Notes under the pieces: model-generated
The model's database searches: none
What the model was told of the DNA's origin: nothing
Seen by the model: only the letters and a program-made list of their open reading frames with translations
Assembly (NCBI GenBank): GCA_965243835.1
Contig: OZ251578.1
Location: 3,111,415 to 3,175,414, forward strand
Length of the DNA: 64,000 nucleotides
DNA from: G965202665 sp965243835
GTDB lineage: Bacteria; Actinomycetota; Acidimicrobiia; Spongiisociales; Spongiisociaceae
Direction: 5' to 3'
Shown: piece after piece, positions 24,796 to 32,398 of the stretch
Numbering within the stretch: the stretch's first letter is position 1
How the letters are laid out: each line of letters starts with the position of its first letter
Translations under genes and position numbers: made by a program

Positions 24796-25782
24796 ATGGC
24801 GCTCGCAACGACTCCTAAAGAAACCCTCGCCGCTCCCGGTCAGCTAGGATACGAATTTATGAACGGAAACCGTCGTTCGGGAGTCGCGGAGCGGGCGCGT
24901 GAAACATCGGCCGGGGAAGCCGTCGCCGGTGACGGGTATCGGTTCTACAACCGTTCCTGCCTGGCCATGCCGGAATGCGCCCCTGATTCCATAGCCCTGA
25001 CCGTCACCTCCCCGCCCTACTGGAACTCCATCGACTACGACATTCACGCCCGCAACGGGCCCGACGCCTGGCATCGGGAGCGGGAATACGGGGCCTTCGG
25101 CGGGACGTTCGAGGACTGGCTGGAGAACATCGGACGCGCCTTCGGGGAGGTGCGGCGGGTGACGATGCCGGGAGGGTTCTGCGCGGTGGTGGTGGGGACC
25201 ATCCTGCACCAAGGCTCTCACTACCCGGCCCCGATGATGGTAACCGGGCGGATGCTGGAGGCGGGATGGGAGTTTCACCAGGACATCATCTGGAACAAGG
25301 TGACCGGCGGCGTGAAGCGGGCCGGGTGCTTCATTCAGCATCCCAAGCCCGGCTACTACTACCCGAACATTATGACCGAGTACATCCTGATTTTCCGCAA
25401 ACCGGGGAGCAAGCGCCGGGGAACCAAGGCGGCTCTGGACATCGACGAGCTGTTCACCCGCGACATAGCCAACAACGTGTGGCACATCGCCCCCGTCCCG
25501 CCCCGCACCATCGACCATCCGTGTCCCTACCCGGAGGAACTGGTGCGCCGCCTGGTGGTTCTGTATTCACAGGAAGGAGACGAGGTGCTGGACCCGTTTC
25601 TGGGCAGCGGCCAAACCGCCGTGGCCGCCCTGCGGCAGGGCCGTCGTTGCGTCGGATACGACATCGAACCCGGATACCTGACCCTGTCCGAGCAACGCCT
25701 CGCCGCCGCCCGCCAAGGCCGGGATGCAAGACGCCGCTACAACCTACTCCCCAAATGGGAAAAAATCGCCGCCCATGAGTAA
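24796..25782 (+). CDS. Site-specific DNA methyltransferase, TSPPYW class
   Basis: 328 residues if translation starts at 24796 (leaderless); an ATG at 24859 preceded by TAGGATA would give 307 residues and is a real alternative. The catalytic motif is TVTSPPYWNSIDYD, typical of N4-cytosine methyltransferases. WNKVTGGVKRAGCFIQHPKPGYYYPNIMTEYILIFRK is the conserved middle region, and SAM binding is by LDPFLGSGQTAVAALRQGRRCVGYDIE at the C-terminus, the beta-class order. The stop overlaps a presumed endonuclease gene by 8 nt, which makes a second restriction-modification locus in the window. Confidence 0.9.
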   Translation: MALATTPKETLAAPGQLGYEFMNGNRRSGVAERARETSAGEAVAGDGYRFYNRSCLAMPECAPDSIALTVTSPPYWNSIDYDIHARNGPDAWHREREYGAFGGTFEDWLENIGRAFGEVRRVTMPGGFCAVVVGTILHQGSHYPAPMMVTGRMLEAGWEFHQDIIWNKVTGGVKRAGCFIQHPKPGYYYPNIMTEYILIFRKPGSKRRGTKAALDIDELFTRDIANNVWHIAPVPPRTIDHPCPYPEELVRRLVVLYSQEGDEVLDPFLGSGQTAVAALRQGRRCVGYDIEPGYLTLSEQRLAAARQGRDARRRYNLLPKWEKIAAHE

Positions 25783-26416
25783 GCAGGTTCCTCGTAGTAA
25801 AAGATACGCTCAAGAACGGCGCGTGTTCGATCGCCTACGGTCCGATTGTTCTGATGAGGCGAAGGATGAGTATGAGAAGGCTATCGCCATGTTGCTCAGT
25901 ACCTATAATACAACTATCTATGAGAATCGGTTTATAGCGGGTGGGGCAGTGGAGGTTTTTACCTACGCTTTATTGCGTTCTGTTGGAATTGATTGCCATC
26001 TTTACGGCGCACAGGCTCGGTCGGGGGACATTCTGTTGACCAACGACCGAAAGTTGTCTATCAAGGGAACTTTCACCGGTGGTCCATCGAACGTGAAACT
26101 AATGAACAAACTTGGAGGCGGTCATAGGGAATGGGCTACGGCAACCCTCTTTGTGGTTTCGGGGGTAGGTTTGGTATACGGCTCGCCGGATACAGTCGCG
26201 AGGGAATATGTTAAAGACGTGAAGGACGGGACCGAACTCACGAAAGCAGGATTACAAGAGCTTATAGACAACCCGAACAACTTGTTTGAAGCGGAGATTG
26301 CCCAGAAACCGCCTACCGAGACGGCTGGATTCAGCAAGAAAGCCAGTACCGCAGTGGCGCGCCAAATATTGTCTGATATATCAGCTGAGCATTTGACGAC
26401 CAATTTTGGCCTGTAA
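25775..26416 (+). CDS. Putative type II restriction endonuclease, unrecognised family
   Basis: 213 residues from the ATG at 25775, inside the end of the methyltransferase gene. No family was recognised. A possible PD-(D/E)xK core is visible: a helix with Glu (GGAVEVFTYALLRSVGI), then SGDILLTNDRKLSIKG, in which the Asp and the Lys of SIK could be catalytic, followed by a Gly-rich turn. The assignment rests on this pattern and the tight overlap with a modification methylase. Composition is markedly AT-richer than the methylase, so the pair may have been assembled from different sources. A regulatory or other partner role cannot be excluded. Confidence 0.6.
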   Translation: MSKQVPRSKRYAQERRVFDRLRSDCSDEAKDEYEKAIAMLLSTYNTTIYENRFIAGGAVEVFTYALLRSVGIDCHLYGAQARSGDILLTNDRKLSIKGTFTGGPSNVKLMNKLGGGHREWATATLFVVSGVGLVYGSPDTVAREYVKDVKDGTELTKAGLQELIDNPNNLFEAEIAQKPPTETAGFSKKASTAVARQILSDISAEHLTTNFGL

Positions 26417-26648
26417 ATGAATAATCATCTTCTATGCGCTCGGCGGCTACGGCCAAGGCCTCATTCCGGTTCGCGGCAAGAGTCCCCTTTTTGGCCTCCA
26501 CCGCGATCCGGCGCTCCCCGATGCGGACCAAGACGTCGATGCGCTTGCCGCCAGCCTGTTCGGCTTCGCCCTCGGCGTTCAGTCCTTCCGCTCTGAGCAA
26601 CTCCGCCAACCGAAGGTTGAACTTATCCTCGCGGGTGTCGACCATCAT
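26331..26648 (-). pseudogene. N-terminal fragment of a PD-(D/E)xK nuclease-like gene
   Basis: The frame of 105 residues has a good nuclease core in its first 70 residues: KFNLRLAELLRAEGLNAEGEAEQAGGKRIDVLVRIGERRIAVEAKKG, with the IDV...VEAK pattern of restriction endonuclease-like proteins. The last third is read antisense through the 3' end of the convergent endonuclease gene (86-nt overlap) and looks non-homologous (IYQTIFGAPLRYWLSC). It is therefore probably a gene truncated when the neighbouring system was inserted or rearranged. A short intact protein is the alternative. Confidence 0.5.
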
Positions 26649-26757
26649 GCCTCTACCTTACCTTTTTCGTTCCTCGGGTTGGGGGATCGCCGAAGGATAC
26701 GAGCTATTGACTACCGTCTCCGAATTGTCCGCAGGGCGGCTCGTTGGGGAAATGGGT

Positions 26758-26918
26758 GGGCGGACGACGGGGGACTCCAACCCCCGTAGCCTGGCGGGCT
26801 CCGCTTGCCGGCCCTGTCAGGTGCGTCAAGGACGCGCTGACCCGTATGGCCGGCCGTTCGCCGCCGCTCTGTCGCCCGCCGCGGTAAGCGGGCCGGCCAA
26901 GTTGAGCTACATCCGCCC
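26758..26918 (-). other. GC-rich segment with tRNA-like ends and strong predicted folding
   Basis: Read on the minus strand, GGGCGGATG (26918-26910) pairs with CGTCCGCCC (26766-26758). The latter directly follows a hairpin ACGGGGG-TTGGAGT-CCCCCGT (26787-26767) that resembles a T-arm. The 5' end reads GGCGGATGTAGCTCAACTTGG, very like the first half of a tRNA. The interior contains further stems (TGGCCGGCC at 26899-26891 with GGCCGGCCA at 26855-26847, and GTCAGCGCGTC with GACGCACCTGAC). At 161 nt it is twice the length of a tRNA. It could be a tRNA with an insertion, an unrecognised structured RNA, or a decayed tRNA. Confidence 0.3.
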
Positions 26919-26920
26919 GG

Positions 26921-26991
26921 TAGCGGGGATGGGATTTGAACCCATATCCTTCGGCTATGAGGCCGGAGGTTTACCGGTTGCCTGCCCCGCA
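26921..26991 (-). tRNA. tRNA-Met-like gene (anticodon CAT), possibly initiator
   Basis: Acceptor strands TGCGGGG (26991-26985) and CCCCGCT (26928-26922) pair except at position 1-72, where U faces U; a non-Watson-Crick 1-72 pair is an initiator-tRNA trait. The T-arm ATGGG-TTCAAAT-CCCAT is canonical. The anticodon stem is CGGC/GCCG, all G-C, around CTCATA with CAT as anticodon. The loop is then only six bases, one short of normal, and the D-stem is weak. CC but not CCA is encoded. A TAAAAT hexamer at 27002-26997 could be its -10. A diverged or decayed gene is possible. Confidence 0.55.
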
Positions 26992-27027
26992 CGACCATTT
27001 TACCGCACTGCCTGGTTGGGTTCGGAC

Positions 27028-27050
27028 CTCCGCCCGCCCGGAGTATTTTT
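27028..27050 (+). terminator. Intrinsic terminator, plus strand
   Basis: CTCCG-CCCGCC-CGGAG followed by TATTTTT. It lies upstream of the minus-strand tRNA-like gene and before the plus-strand dehydrogenase gene. No plus-strand gene was found directly upstream of it. In the gap 26649-27228 I see only this, the tRNA-like sequences and the region leading to GGAGGCAAC at the next gene. Confidence 0.45.
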
Positions 27051-27228
27051 CAGCCGCCCCGAACCTGTTACCGCCCCCGCCGCCGCGCAGTTGAAGTTGC
27101 GGACCGCCCGCCCATGGGGATAGCCGACGAAAATGGGCGGCGGTGCGCTAATATAGGGCGCGACGGTATTATCCTGCTCTCAACCCTCTTAAGCGGGGGA
27201 GGGGCGGGCCGGGAAGCCGGAGGCAACA

Positions 27229-29646
27229 ATGCGGGACCAGGCACAGGCTGTCATCGTCGGCGGGGGGGCCATGGGGGTGGGGTTGCTCTACTACCTGGCC
27301 CACGAGGGCTGGACCGACACCCTGCTGGTGGAGAAAGACGAGTTGACCTCCGGTTCCACTTGGCACGCGGCCGGCCTCATCCCCCATTTCATCGGCGACC
27401 TCAACTACGCCAAGGTGCATCGCGACACCGCCTCCCTCTACCAGGTGATCGAGGAGGAGACCGGCCTCCACTCCGGTTGGCATGGGTGCGGGGCGGTGCG
27501 CTTGGCCCGCACCCGGGACGAGGTGGACTGGTTTTACTACGTCCAGGGGATGCTGGACTACAACGGGGTGGAATGCCACCTGCTGACCCCGGACGAGATC
27601 ACCGGGGTGGCCCCCCTGCTGGATGTGAAACCAGACGTGATGGCGGGGTTCTGGACCCCCGGCGACGGCTGGACCGACCCCTCGGCCGCCGCCAACTCCA
27701 TGGCCGCCGGCGCCCGCCGACTGGGGGCGGAAATCAGCCGCCGCAACCGGGTCACGGATATGAACCAGCTCCCCGACGGACGCTGGGAGGTGATCACCGA
27801 ACAGGGCCGGGTCATCGCCGAGCATGTGGTGAACGCCGCCGGTTCCTACGCCCCGCAGTTGGGGGCCATGGCCGGACTGGACGTCCCCATCGAGTCGGTC
27901 ATCCACCAGTACCTGGTCACCGAACGCATCCCGGAGGTGGCCGCCTTGGACACCGAGCATCCGGTGGTGCGCGACCCCCGCTCCTCCTGCTATTACCGCC
28001 AGGAGCATGACGGGCTGATCATCGGCCCCTACGAACGGGAAGGGGCCAAAGAATACGGAGTGGAGGGCATCGACTGGAATCTGACCTTCCATCTCACGCC
28101 GGTGGAGATGGACCGCCTCCTGCCCTGGCTGGAACTGGCCGCCCAACGCCTCCCCTGCTTCGCCGGGGCGGGCATAAAACAGGTGGTGTCCGGCCCCATC
28201 ACCCACACCCCGGACGGCGGTTACCTGCTGGGCCCCGCCCCCGGGTTGCGCAACTACTGGTACTGCGCGGGGGCTTCCATCGGCATCACCCAGGGGCCGG
28301 GGGCGGGCAAATACCTGGCGCAGTGGATGGTGCACGGCCAGACCGAAATCAACGTGGGGGGAATGGACCCCCGCCGGTTCGGCCCCTACGCCCCCGGCCG
28401 CTACACCCACGAACGTTCCATCGACGAGTTCCACGAGATGTACCAGGTGCGGATGCCCAACGAATACCGCCCGGCGGGCCGGCCGATGAAAACCACTCCC
28501 CTCTACGACGACCTGGACGACAAAGGGGCGCACTGGCAGGAAGTGTGGGGGTGGGAGCGGGCCATGTATTTCGCCCCCGAACCGGAGGAGTACTCCTTTC
28601 GCCGTTCCTCCGCCCACGATTTCGTCGGCCGGGAAATCCGGGCGGTGCGCGACCGGGCGGGGGTGGCCGACCTGACCGCCTTCTCCAAGTTCGAGGTGAC
28701 CGGCCGGGACGCGGCCGCCCTGCTGGACCGCCTGTCGGCCAACCGGCTCCCGGCCCGGGACGGGGGGATGCGCCTGGTGCATATGCTGACCGCCTTGGGC
28801 GGGATAGAAGCCGAGATGACCATCACCCGCCGCGACGGGCAAAATTTCTATCTCAACTCGGGCATCACCGGCCAATGGCACGACTACGACTGGCTGACCT
28901 CCCACATTCGCCCCGGCGAAGACGCGCAGGTAACGGACGTGACCGACCAGCGGGGGATTTTGGCCGTCACCGGCCCCCGCTCCCGGGAGGTGCTGGCCGG
29001 CCTGACCGACGCCGACCTGTCCAACCCGGCTTTTCCCTGGTTGACCGGCCGGGAAATAACGGCGGCCGGGGTGGAATGCCTGGCCTTGCGGGTTTCCTAC
29101 GTGGGGGAGTTGGGTTGGGAGTTGCATCTCCCCCTGTCGCACATCAAAACCGTATACGAGGCGGTGCAGGAGGCGGGAGCCCCCTTGGGCCTGGTCGATT
29201 TCGGGAGCCGGGCTATGAACATTATGCGCTTGGAGAAAGGTTATAAGGCGTTCGGGGCCGAGCTGACCACCGAGATCACCCCGGTGGAGGCCCGCCTGGA
29301 CCGCTTCGTGGACTACGGGAAAGACTTTCAAGGCAAGGAGGCCACCGTCGCCCGCCGGGATCAGGCCGGGCCGCTGGAAATGGTTTTGGTCTACGCCGAG
29401 CTGGAGGCGGACGACGCCGACTGCCTGGGCAACGAACCGGCCTACGACGGCGACCGGATCATGGGCATCACCACCAGCGGGGCCTGGGCCCATTCGGTGG
29501 ACCGCAGCATCCTGTTCGCCTATGTGGACCCCAAATTCGAACCCCCCGGTTCCGTTTTCGAGGTGGCGGTGATGGGCGAGCGCCGACGGGCGGTTACGTT
29601 GGCCGAACCGGTTTGGGACCCGCACAACCGGCGGGTGCGGGGCTGA
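27229..29646 (+). CDS. Dimethylglycine/sarcosine dehydrogenase-like flavoprotein with GcvT domain
   Basis: 805 residues, ATG after GGAGGCAAC. The N-terminal FAD-binding motif is AVIVGGGAMGVGLLYYLAHEG, followed by the covalent-FAD region STWHAAGLIPHF, the DAO domain to about residue 365, an FAO_M linker (YTHERSIDEFHEMYQVRMPNEYRPAGRPMKTTPLYDDL), and a C-terminal aminomethyltransferase (GcvT) domain from about 430 with the folate-binding GITGQWHDYDW and YVGELGWELHLP. Enzymes of this type oxidatively demethylate dimethylglycine or sarcosine and pass the one-carbon unit to tetrahydrofolate. The MttB-family gene follows 20 nt later, consistent with a betaine/methylamine degradation operon. Confidence 0.9.
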   Translation: MRDQAQAVIVGGGAMGVGLLYYLAHEGWTDTLLVEKDELTSGSTWHAAGLIPHFIGDLNYAKVHRDTASLYQVIEEETGLHSGWHGCGAVRLARTRDEVDWFYYVQGMLDYNGVECHLLTPDEITGVAPLLDVKPDVMAGFWTPGDGWTDPSAAANSMAAGARRLGAEISRRNRVTDMNQLPDGRWEVITEQGRVIAEHVVNAAGSYAPQLGAMAGLDVPIESVIHQYLVTERIPEVAALDTEHPVVRDPRSSCYYRQEHDGLIIGPYEREGAKEYGVEGIDWNLTFHLTPVEMDRLLPWLELAAQRLPCFAGAGIKQVVSGPITHTPDGGYLLGPAPGLRNYWYCAGASIGITQGPGAGKYLAQWMVHGQTEINVGGMDPRRFGPYAPGRYTHERSIDEFHEMYQVRMPNEYRPAGRPMKTTPLYDDLDDKGAHWQEVWGWERAMYFAPEPEEYSFRRSSAHDFVGREIRAVRDRAGVADLTAFSKFEVTGRDAAALLDRLSANRLPARDGGMRLVHMLTALGGIEAEMTITRRDGQNFYLNSGITGQWHDYDWLTSHIRPGEDAQVTDVTDQRGILAVTGPRSREVLAGLTDADLSNPAFPWLTGREITAAGVECLALRVSYVGELGWELHLPLSHIKTVYEAVQEAGAPLGLVDFGSRAMNIMRLEKGYKAFGAELTTEITPVEARLDRFVDYGKDFQGKEATVARRDQAGPLEMVLVYAELEADDADCLGNEPAYDGDRIMGITTSGAWAHSVDRSILFAYVDPKFEPPGSVFEVAVMGERRRAVTLAEPVWDPHNRRVRG

Positions 29647-29666
29647 AAGGCGAAGGGGGGCGGAGA

Positions 29667-31226
29667 ATGGCCGACCGACGCGCCGGGGGCCGGGCGGCCC
29701 GGATAGCGGCCCGGGCCGCCCCGTTGCCGGAGGAGGATCGTCCGGTGCGGCCGGGAATGACCGGCGGGGCCTACAAGCCCCTCACCGACTCCGAATGCCA
29801 GCAGGTTTACGAAACCGCCCTGCGCCTAATTGAAGAAATCGGTTTGGCGGACCCGGTGCCCGAGTTCACGGAAGCGGTCACCGCCGCCGGCGGGTGGATG
29901 GACGAGGGCGGACGCCTCCACTACCCGCGGGGGGTGGTGGAGCGGGTTATCACCCAAGAGGCGGCCCGCACCTGGGTGTGGCACGGAATCGACGAGGAAC
30001 GCAGCCTGGAAGTGGGCGGCGAGAAAGTCCACTTCGGCACTTCGGGGGCGGCGGTGTTGATGTTGGACTGCGAAACCCGCACCTTTCGCCCCTCCTCCTC
30101 CGCCGACCTGTACGACGCCGCCCGGTTGGCGGACACCCTGGAGCACATCCATTATTTCGTCCGCACCGTGGTCACCCGGGACCTGGAAACTCCCCGGGAA
30201 GTGGATCTGAACACGGCCTACGCCACGATGATGGGCACCTCCAAACCGCAGGGCGTTTCCTTTTTCAAACCGGCCCATGTCTACGAAGCGGTGGAGATGT
30301 ACGACCATGTCCTGGGCGGCGAGGGGGAATTTCGGCGCCGCCCGTTCGCGGCCGCCAACAACACGTTCGTGGTGCCTCCCCTGCGGTTCTCCTACGAGTC
30401 CGTCGAATGCATGGTGGCCCAGATCCGGTGCGGGATGCCCATCAAACTGATTTCCGCCGGACAGGCGGGGGCCACTTCCCCGGCCGCCCTTGCCGGTTCC
30501 CTGGCGCAGGCCCTGGCCGAATGCCTGGCCGGGTTGACCAGCGTCAACCTGCTTTCCTCCGGGCATCCCTGCTCCTTGGGAATGTGGCCTTTCGTGTCCG
30601 ATCTGCGCACCGGGGCGATGAGCGGCGGGTCCGGGGAGGAGGCGGTGATGATGGCCGCCGCCGCCCAGGTGGTGAACTGGCTGGGCCTGCCCTCCGGGGT
30701 GGCGGCGGGCATGGCCGACTCCAAACTCCCCGACGGCCAAGCCGGATACGAGAAGGGGATCACCACCGTCCTGGCTGGGCAGGCGGGGGCCAACCTGATC
30801 AATGAGTCGGCGGGGATGCTGGGTTCGCTCCTGGTGTGCTCCCTGGAGGCGCTGGTGGTGGACAACGACATGCTGGGGGCGGCCAACCGCACCATCCGGG
30901 GCGTTGAAGTCAACCAGGACACCCTGTCCCTGGAGGAGATCAAGGAAACCATTTTCGGGCCGGGGCATTTCCTGGGGGCGGAACAAACCCTGCGCCTGAT
31001 GCAACGCGACTACGTGTATCCGCAAGTGGGGGACCGCAACAGCCCCGACGACTGGCGGGATCAGGGCGCCACCAACGCCGCGGAGCGGGCCGCGGAACAT
31101 GTCCGCAAGGTTATGCGCACCCATTTCCCCGCCCATGTCACCCGGGAGCAGGACGCCTGGATCCGGGAGCGGATGCCCATCGCCCTGTCCCAAGACGAGG
31201 TGGTCGGCCTGGGAACCCGCTGGTAG
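29667..31226 (+). CDS. MttB-family (trimethylamine/betaine) methyltransferase
   Basis: 519 residues from the ATG at 29667 after GGGGGGCGGAG. The sequence has the MttB family layout: an N-terminal MTGGAYKPLTDSECQQVYETALRLIEEIGL, the barrel region HFGTSGAAVLMLD, and SAGQAGATSPAALAGSLAQALAE near residue 275. There is no in-frame TAG, so it is the non-pyrrolysine branch, which in characterised members demethylates glycine betaine or related quaternary amines to a corrinoid protein. No corrinoid protein or reactivase gene is adjacent. Its tail DNDMLGAANRTIRGVEVNQDTLSLEEI is also conserved. The precise substrate is not determinable here. Confidence 0.9.
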   Translation: MADRRAGGRAARIAARAAPLPEEDRPVRPGMTGGAYKPLTDSECQQVYETALRLIEEIGLADPVPEFTEAVTAAGGWMDEGGRLHYPRGVVERVITQEAARTWVWHGIDEERSLEVGGEKVHFGTSGAAVLMLDCETRTFRPSSSADLYDAARLADTLEHIHYFVRTVVTRDLETPREVDLNTAYATMMGTSKPQGVSFFKPAHVYEAVEMYDHVLGGEGEFRRRPFAAANNTFVVPPLRFSYESVECMVAQIRCGMPIKLISAGQAGATSPAALAGSLAQALAECLAGLTSVNLLSSGHPCSLGMWPFVSDLRTGAMSGGSGEEAVMMAAAAQVVNWLGLPSGVAAGMADSKLPDGQAGYEKGITTVLAGQAGANLINESAGMLGSLLVCSLEALVVDNDMLGAANRTIRGVEVNQDTLSLEEIKETIFGPGHFLGAEQTLRLMQRDYVYPQVGDRNSPDDWRDQGATNAAERAAEHVRKVMRTHFPAHVTREQDAWIRERMPIALSQDEVVGLGTRW

Positions 31227-31270
31227 GCCGGCGGACGCGCCCCGGCGACCCCCCGGCCCCTTCCTGCCCG

Positions 31271-31290
31271 GGGGCGGTTGGAACCGCCCC
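31271..31290 (+). terminator. GC-rich hairpin after the MttB-family gene
   Basis: GGGGCGGT-TGGA-ACCGCCCC, a perfect 8-bp stem with a 4-nt loop, 44 nt after the stop. No U-tract follows, so it would be an atypical terminator or mRNA-end structure. Confidence 0.4.
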
Positions 31291-31296
31291 GCCGGT

Positions 31297-31330
31297 TTGC
31301 TAGCCTAAAACCGGTTGCTAGCCTAAAACC
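31297..31330 (+). repeat. Tandem 18-bp direct repeat
   Basis: TTGCTAGCCTAAAACC occurs at 31297-31312 and again at 31315-31330, separated by GG. It lies 43 nt before the start of the DrrA-like ATPase gene, so it may be a two-site operator or contain its promoter; no regulator gene is adjacent. Confidence 0.55.
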
Positions 31331-31372
31331 TTCGCACGAAAACCCGCGCCGCAACCCGATCAGAGGAAGAAG

Positions 31373-32398
31373 ATGACGATGGAAGCAATGGTGGAGGCGA
31401 CCGGACTGGTTAAACGGTACGGGGAAGTCACCGCCTTGGACGGCTTGGACCTGGTGGTCCCCAAAGGAACCGTGTTCGGTCTGCTGGGTCCCAACGGGGC
31501 GGGGAAAACCACGGCCGTGTCCATTCTTTCCACCTTGCTGGAACCGGACAGCGGCTCGGCCCGGGTGGCCGGGTGCGACCTGCTGACCGAACCGGCCCGG
31601 GTGCGGAAAAACATCGGCCTCTCCGGGCAGAACGCGGCGGTGGACGAGCACCTGACCGGGTATGAAAACCTGGATATGACCGGACGCCTCTACCGGCTGG
31701 GCTCCTCCCGCTCCAAAGCCCGGGCCAAGGAACTGTTGCGGATTTTCGACTTGGAGGAAGCCGGTCAGCGGCCGGTCAAAACCTACTCGGGGGGGATGCG
31801 CCGCCGCTTGGACCTGGCCTGCGCCCTGGTGGCCCGCCCGCCGGTTTTGTTCCTGGACGAACCCACCACCGGACTGGACCCGCGCAGCCGCCAAGGCCTG
31901 TGGGAAGTCATTCAATATTTGGTGGAAGAGCAGGGCCGCACGCTCCTGCTCACCACCCAATACATGGAGGAGGCGGAGCGGCTGGCCGACGACATCCTGG
32001 TCATCGACCGGGGACGGGCCATCGCGCAGGGCGCGCCCGACGAGCTGAAAGCGCAAGTGGGCGGGGAGCGGGTGGAGATTTCCACCGCCACCGAGCCCGG
32101 GTTGGGCCGGGCCCGGGAGGTCCTGGGACGGATAGCGGTGGGGGAGTTGCAGGTTTACGAACGGACCCGCACCCTGGTGGCCCCCATCACCGGCGGGGCG
32201 GCCGTGCTCACCGAGGCCTTGAAAGCTTTGCAGGAGGCGCAGGTGACGGTGGTGGACGCCGGTCTGCGCCGCCCCACGCTGAACGATGTGTTCCTCACCC
32301 TCACCGGGCGGGCGGCGGAACCCGACGACGAAGAACGGGAGGAGACGCCGGCCGCCCCGCCGGACCCGGCCGGGGAGCCGGAGGAGGATCGGGAATGA
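31373..32398 (+). CDS. DrrA-type ABC transporter ATPase
   Basis: 341 residues, ATG after GAGGAAGAAG. Motifs: Walker A GPNGAGKT (about 43-50), the Q-loop in IGLSGQNAAVDEHLTGYENL, signature YSGGMRRRLDLACAL, Walker B LFLDEPTTGLDPRSR and H-loop LLLTTQYMEEAERLADDI. The GLSGQNAAVDEHLTGYENL stretch and the C-terminal DUF4162-like domain place it with daunorubicin-resistance-type ATPases. An acidic tail of about 25 residues (DDEEREE...) ends the protein. It overlaps its permease gene by 4 nt. The substrate is unknown. Confidence 0.92.
   Translation: MTMEAMVEATGLVKRYGEVTALDGLDLVVPKGTVFGLLGPNGAGKTTAVSILSTLLEPDSGSARVAGCDLLTEPARVRKNIGLSGQNAAVDEHLTGYENLDMTGRLYRLGSSRSKARAKELLRIFDLEEAGQRPVKTYSGGMRRRLDLACALVARPPVLFLDEPTTGLDPRSRQGLWEVIQYLVEEQGRTLLLTTQYMEEAERLADDILVIDRGRAIAQGAPDELKAQVGGERVEISTATEPGLGRAREVLGRIAVGELQVYERTRTLVAPITGGAAVLTEALKALQEAQVTVVDAGLRRPTLNDVFLTLTGRAAEPDDEEREETPAAPPDPAGEPEEDRE

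Noticed and set aside
26711..26998. Minus-strand frame of 95 codons over the tRNA-like region
   Set aside because: It contains the string RRIWVQIPSP, typical of false frames across tRNA genes; the RNA interpretation explains the sequence better.
27169..29625. Long minus-strand frame opposite the dimethylglycine dehydrogenase-like gene
   Set aside because: Low-complexity His/Gly/Pro composition, and it mirrors a well-supported plus-strand flavoprotein gene.
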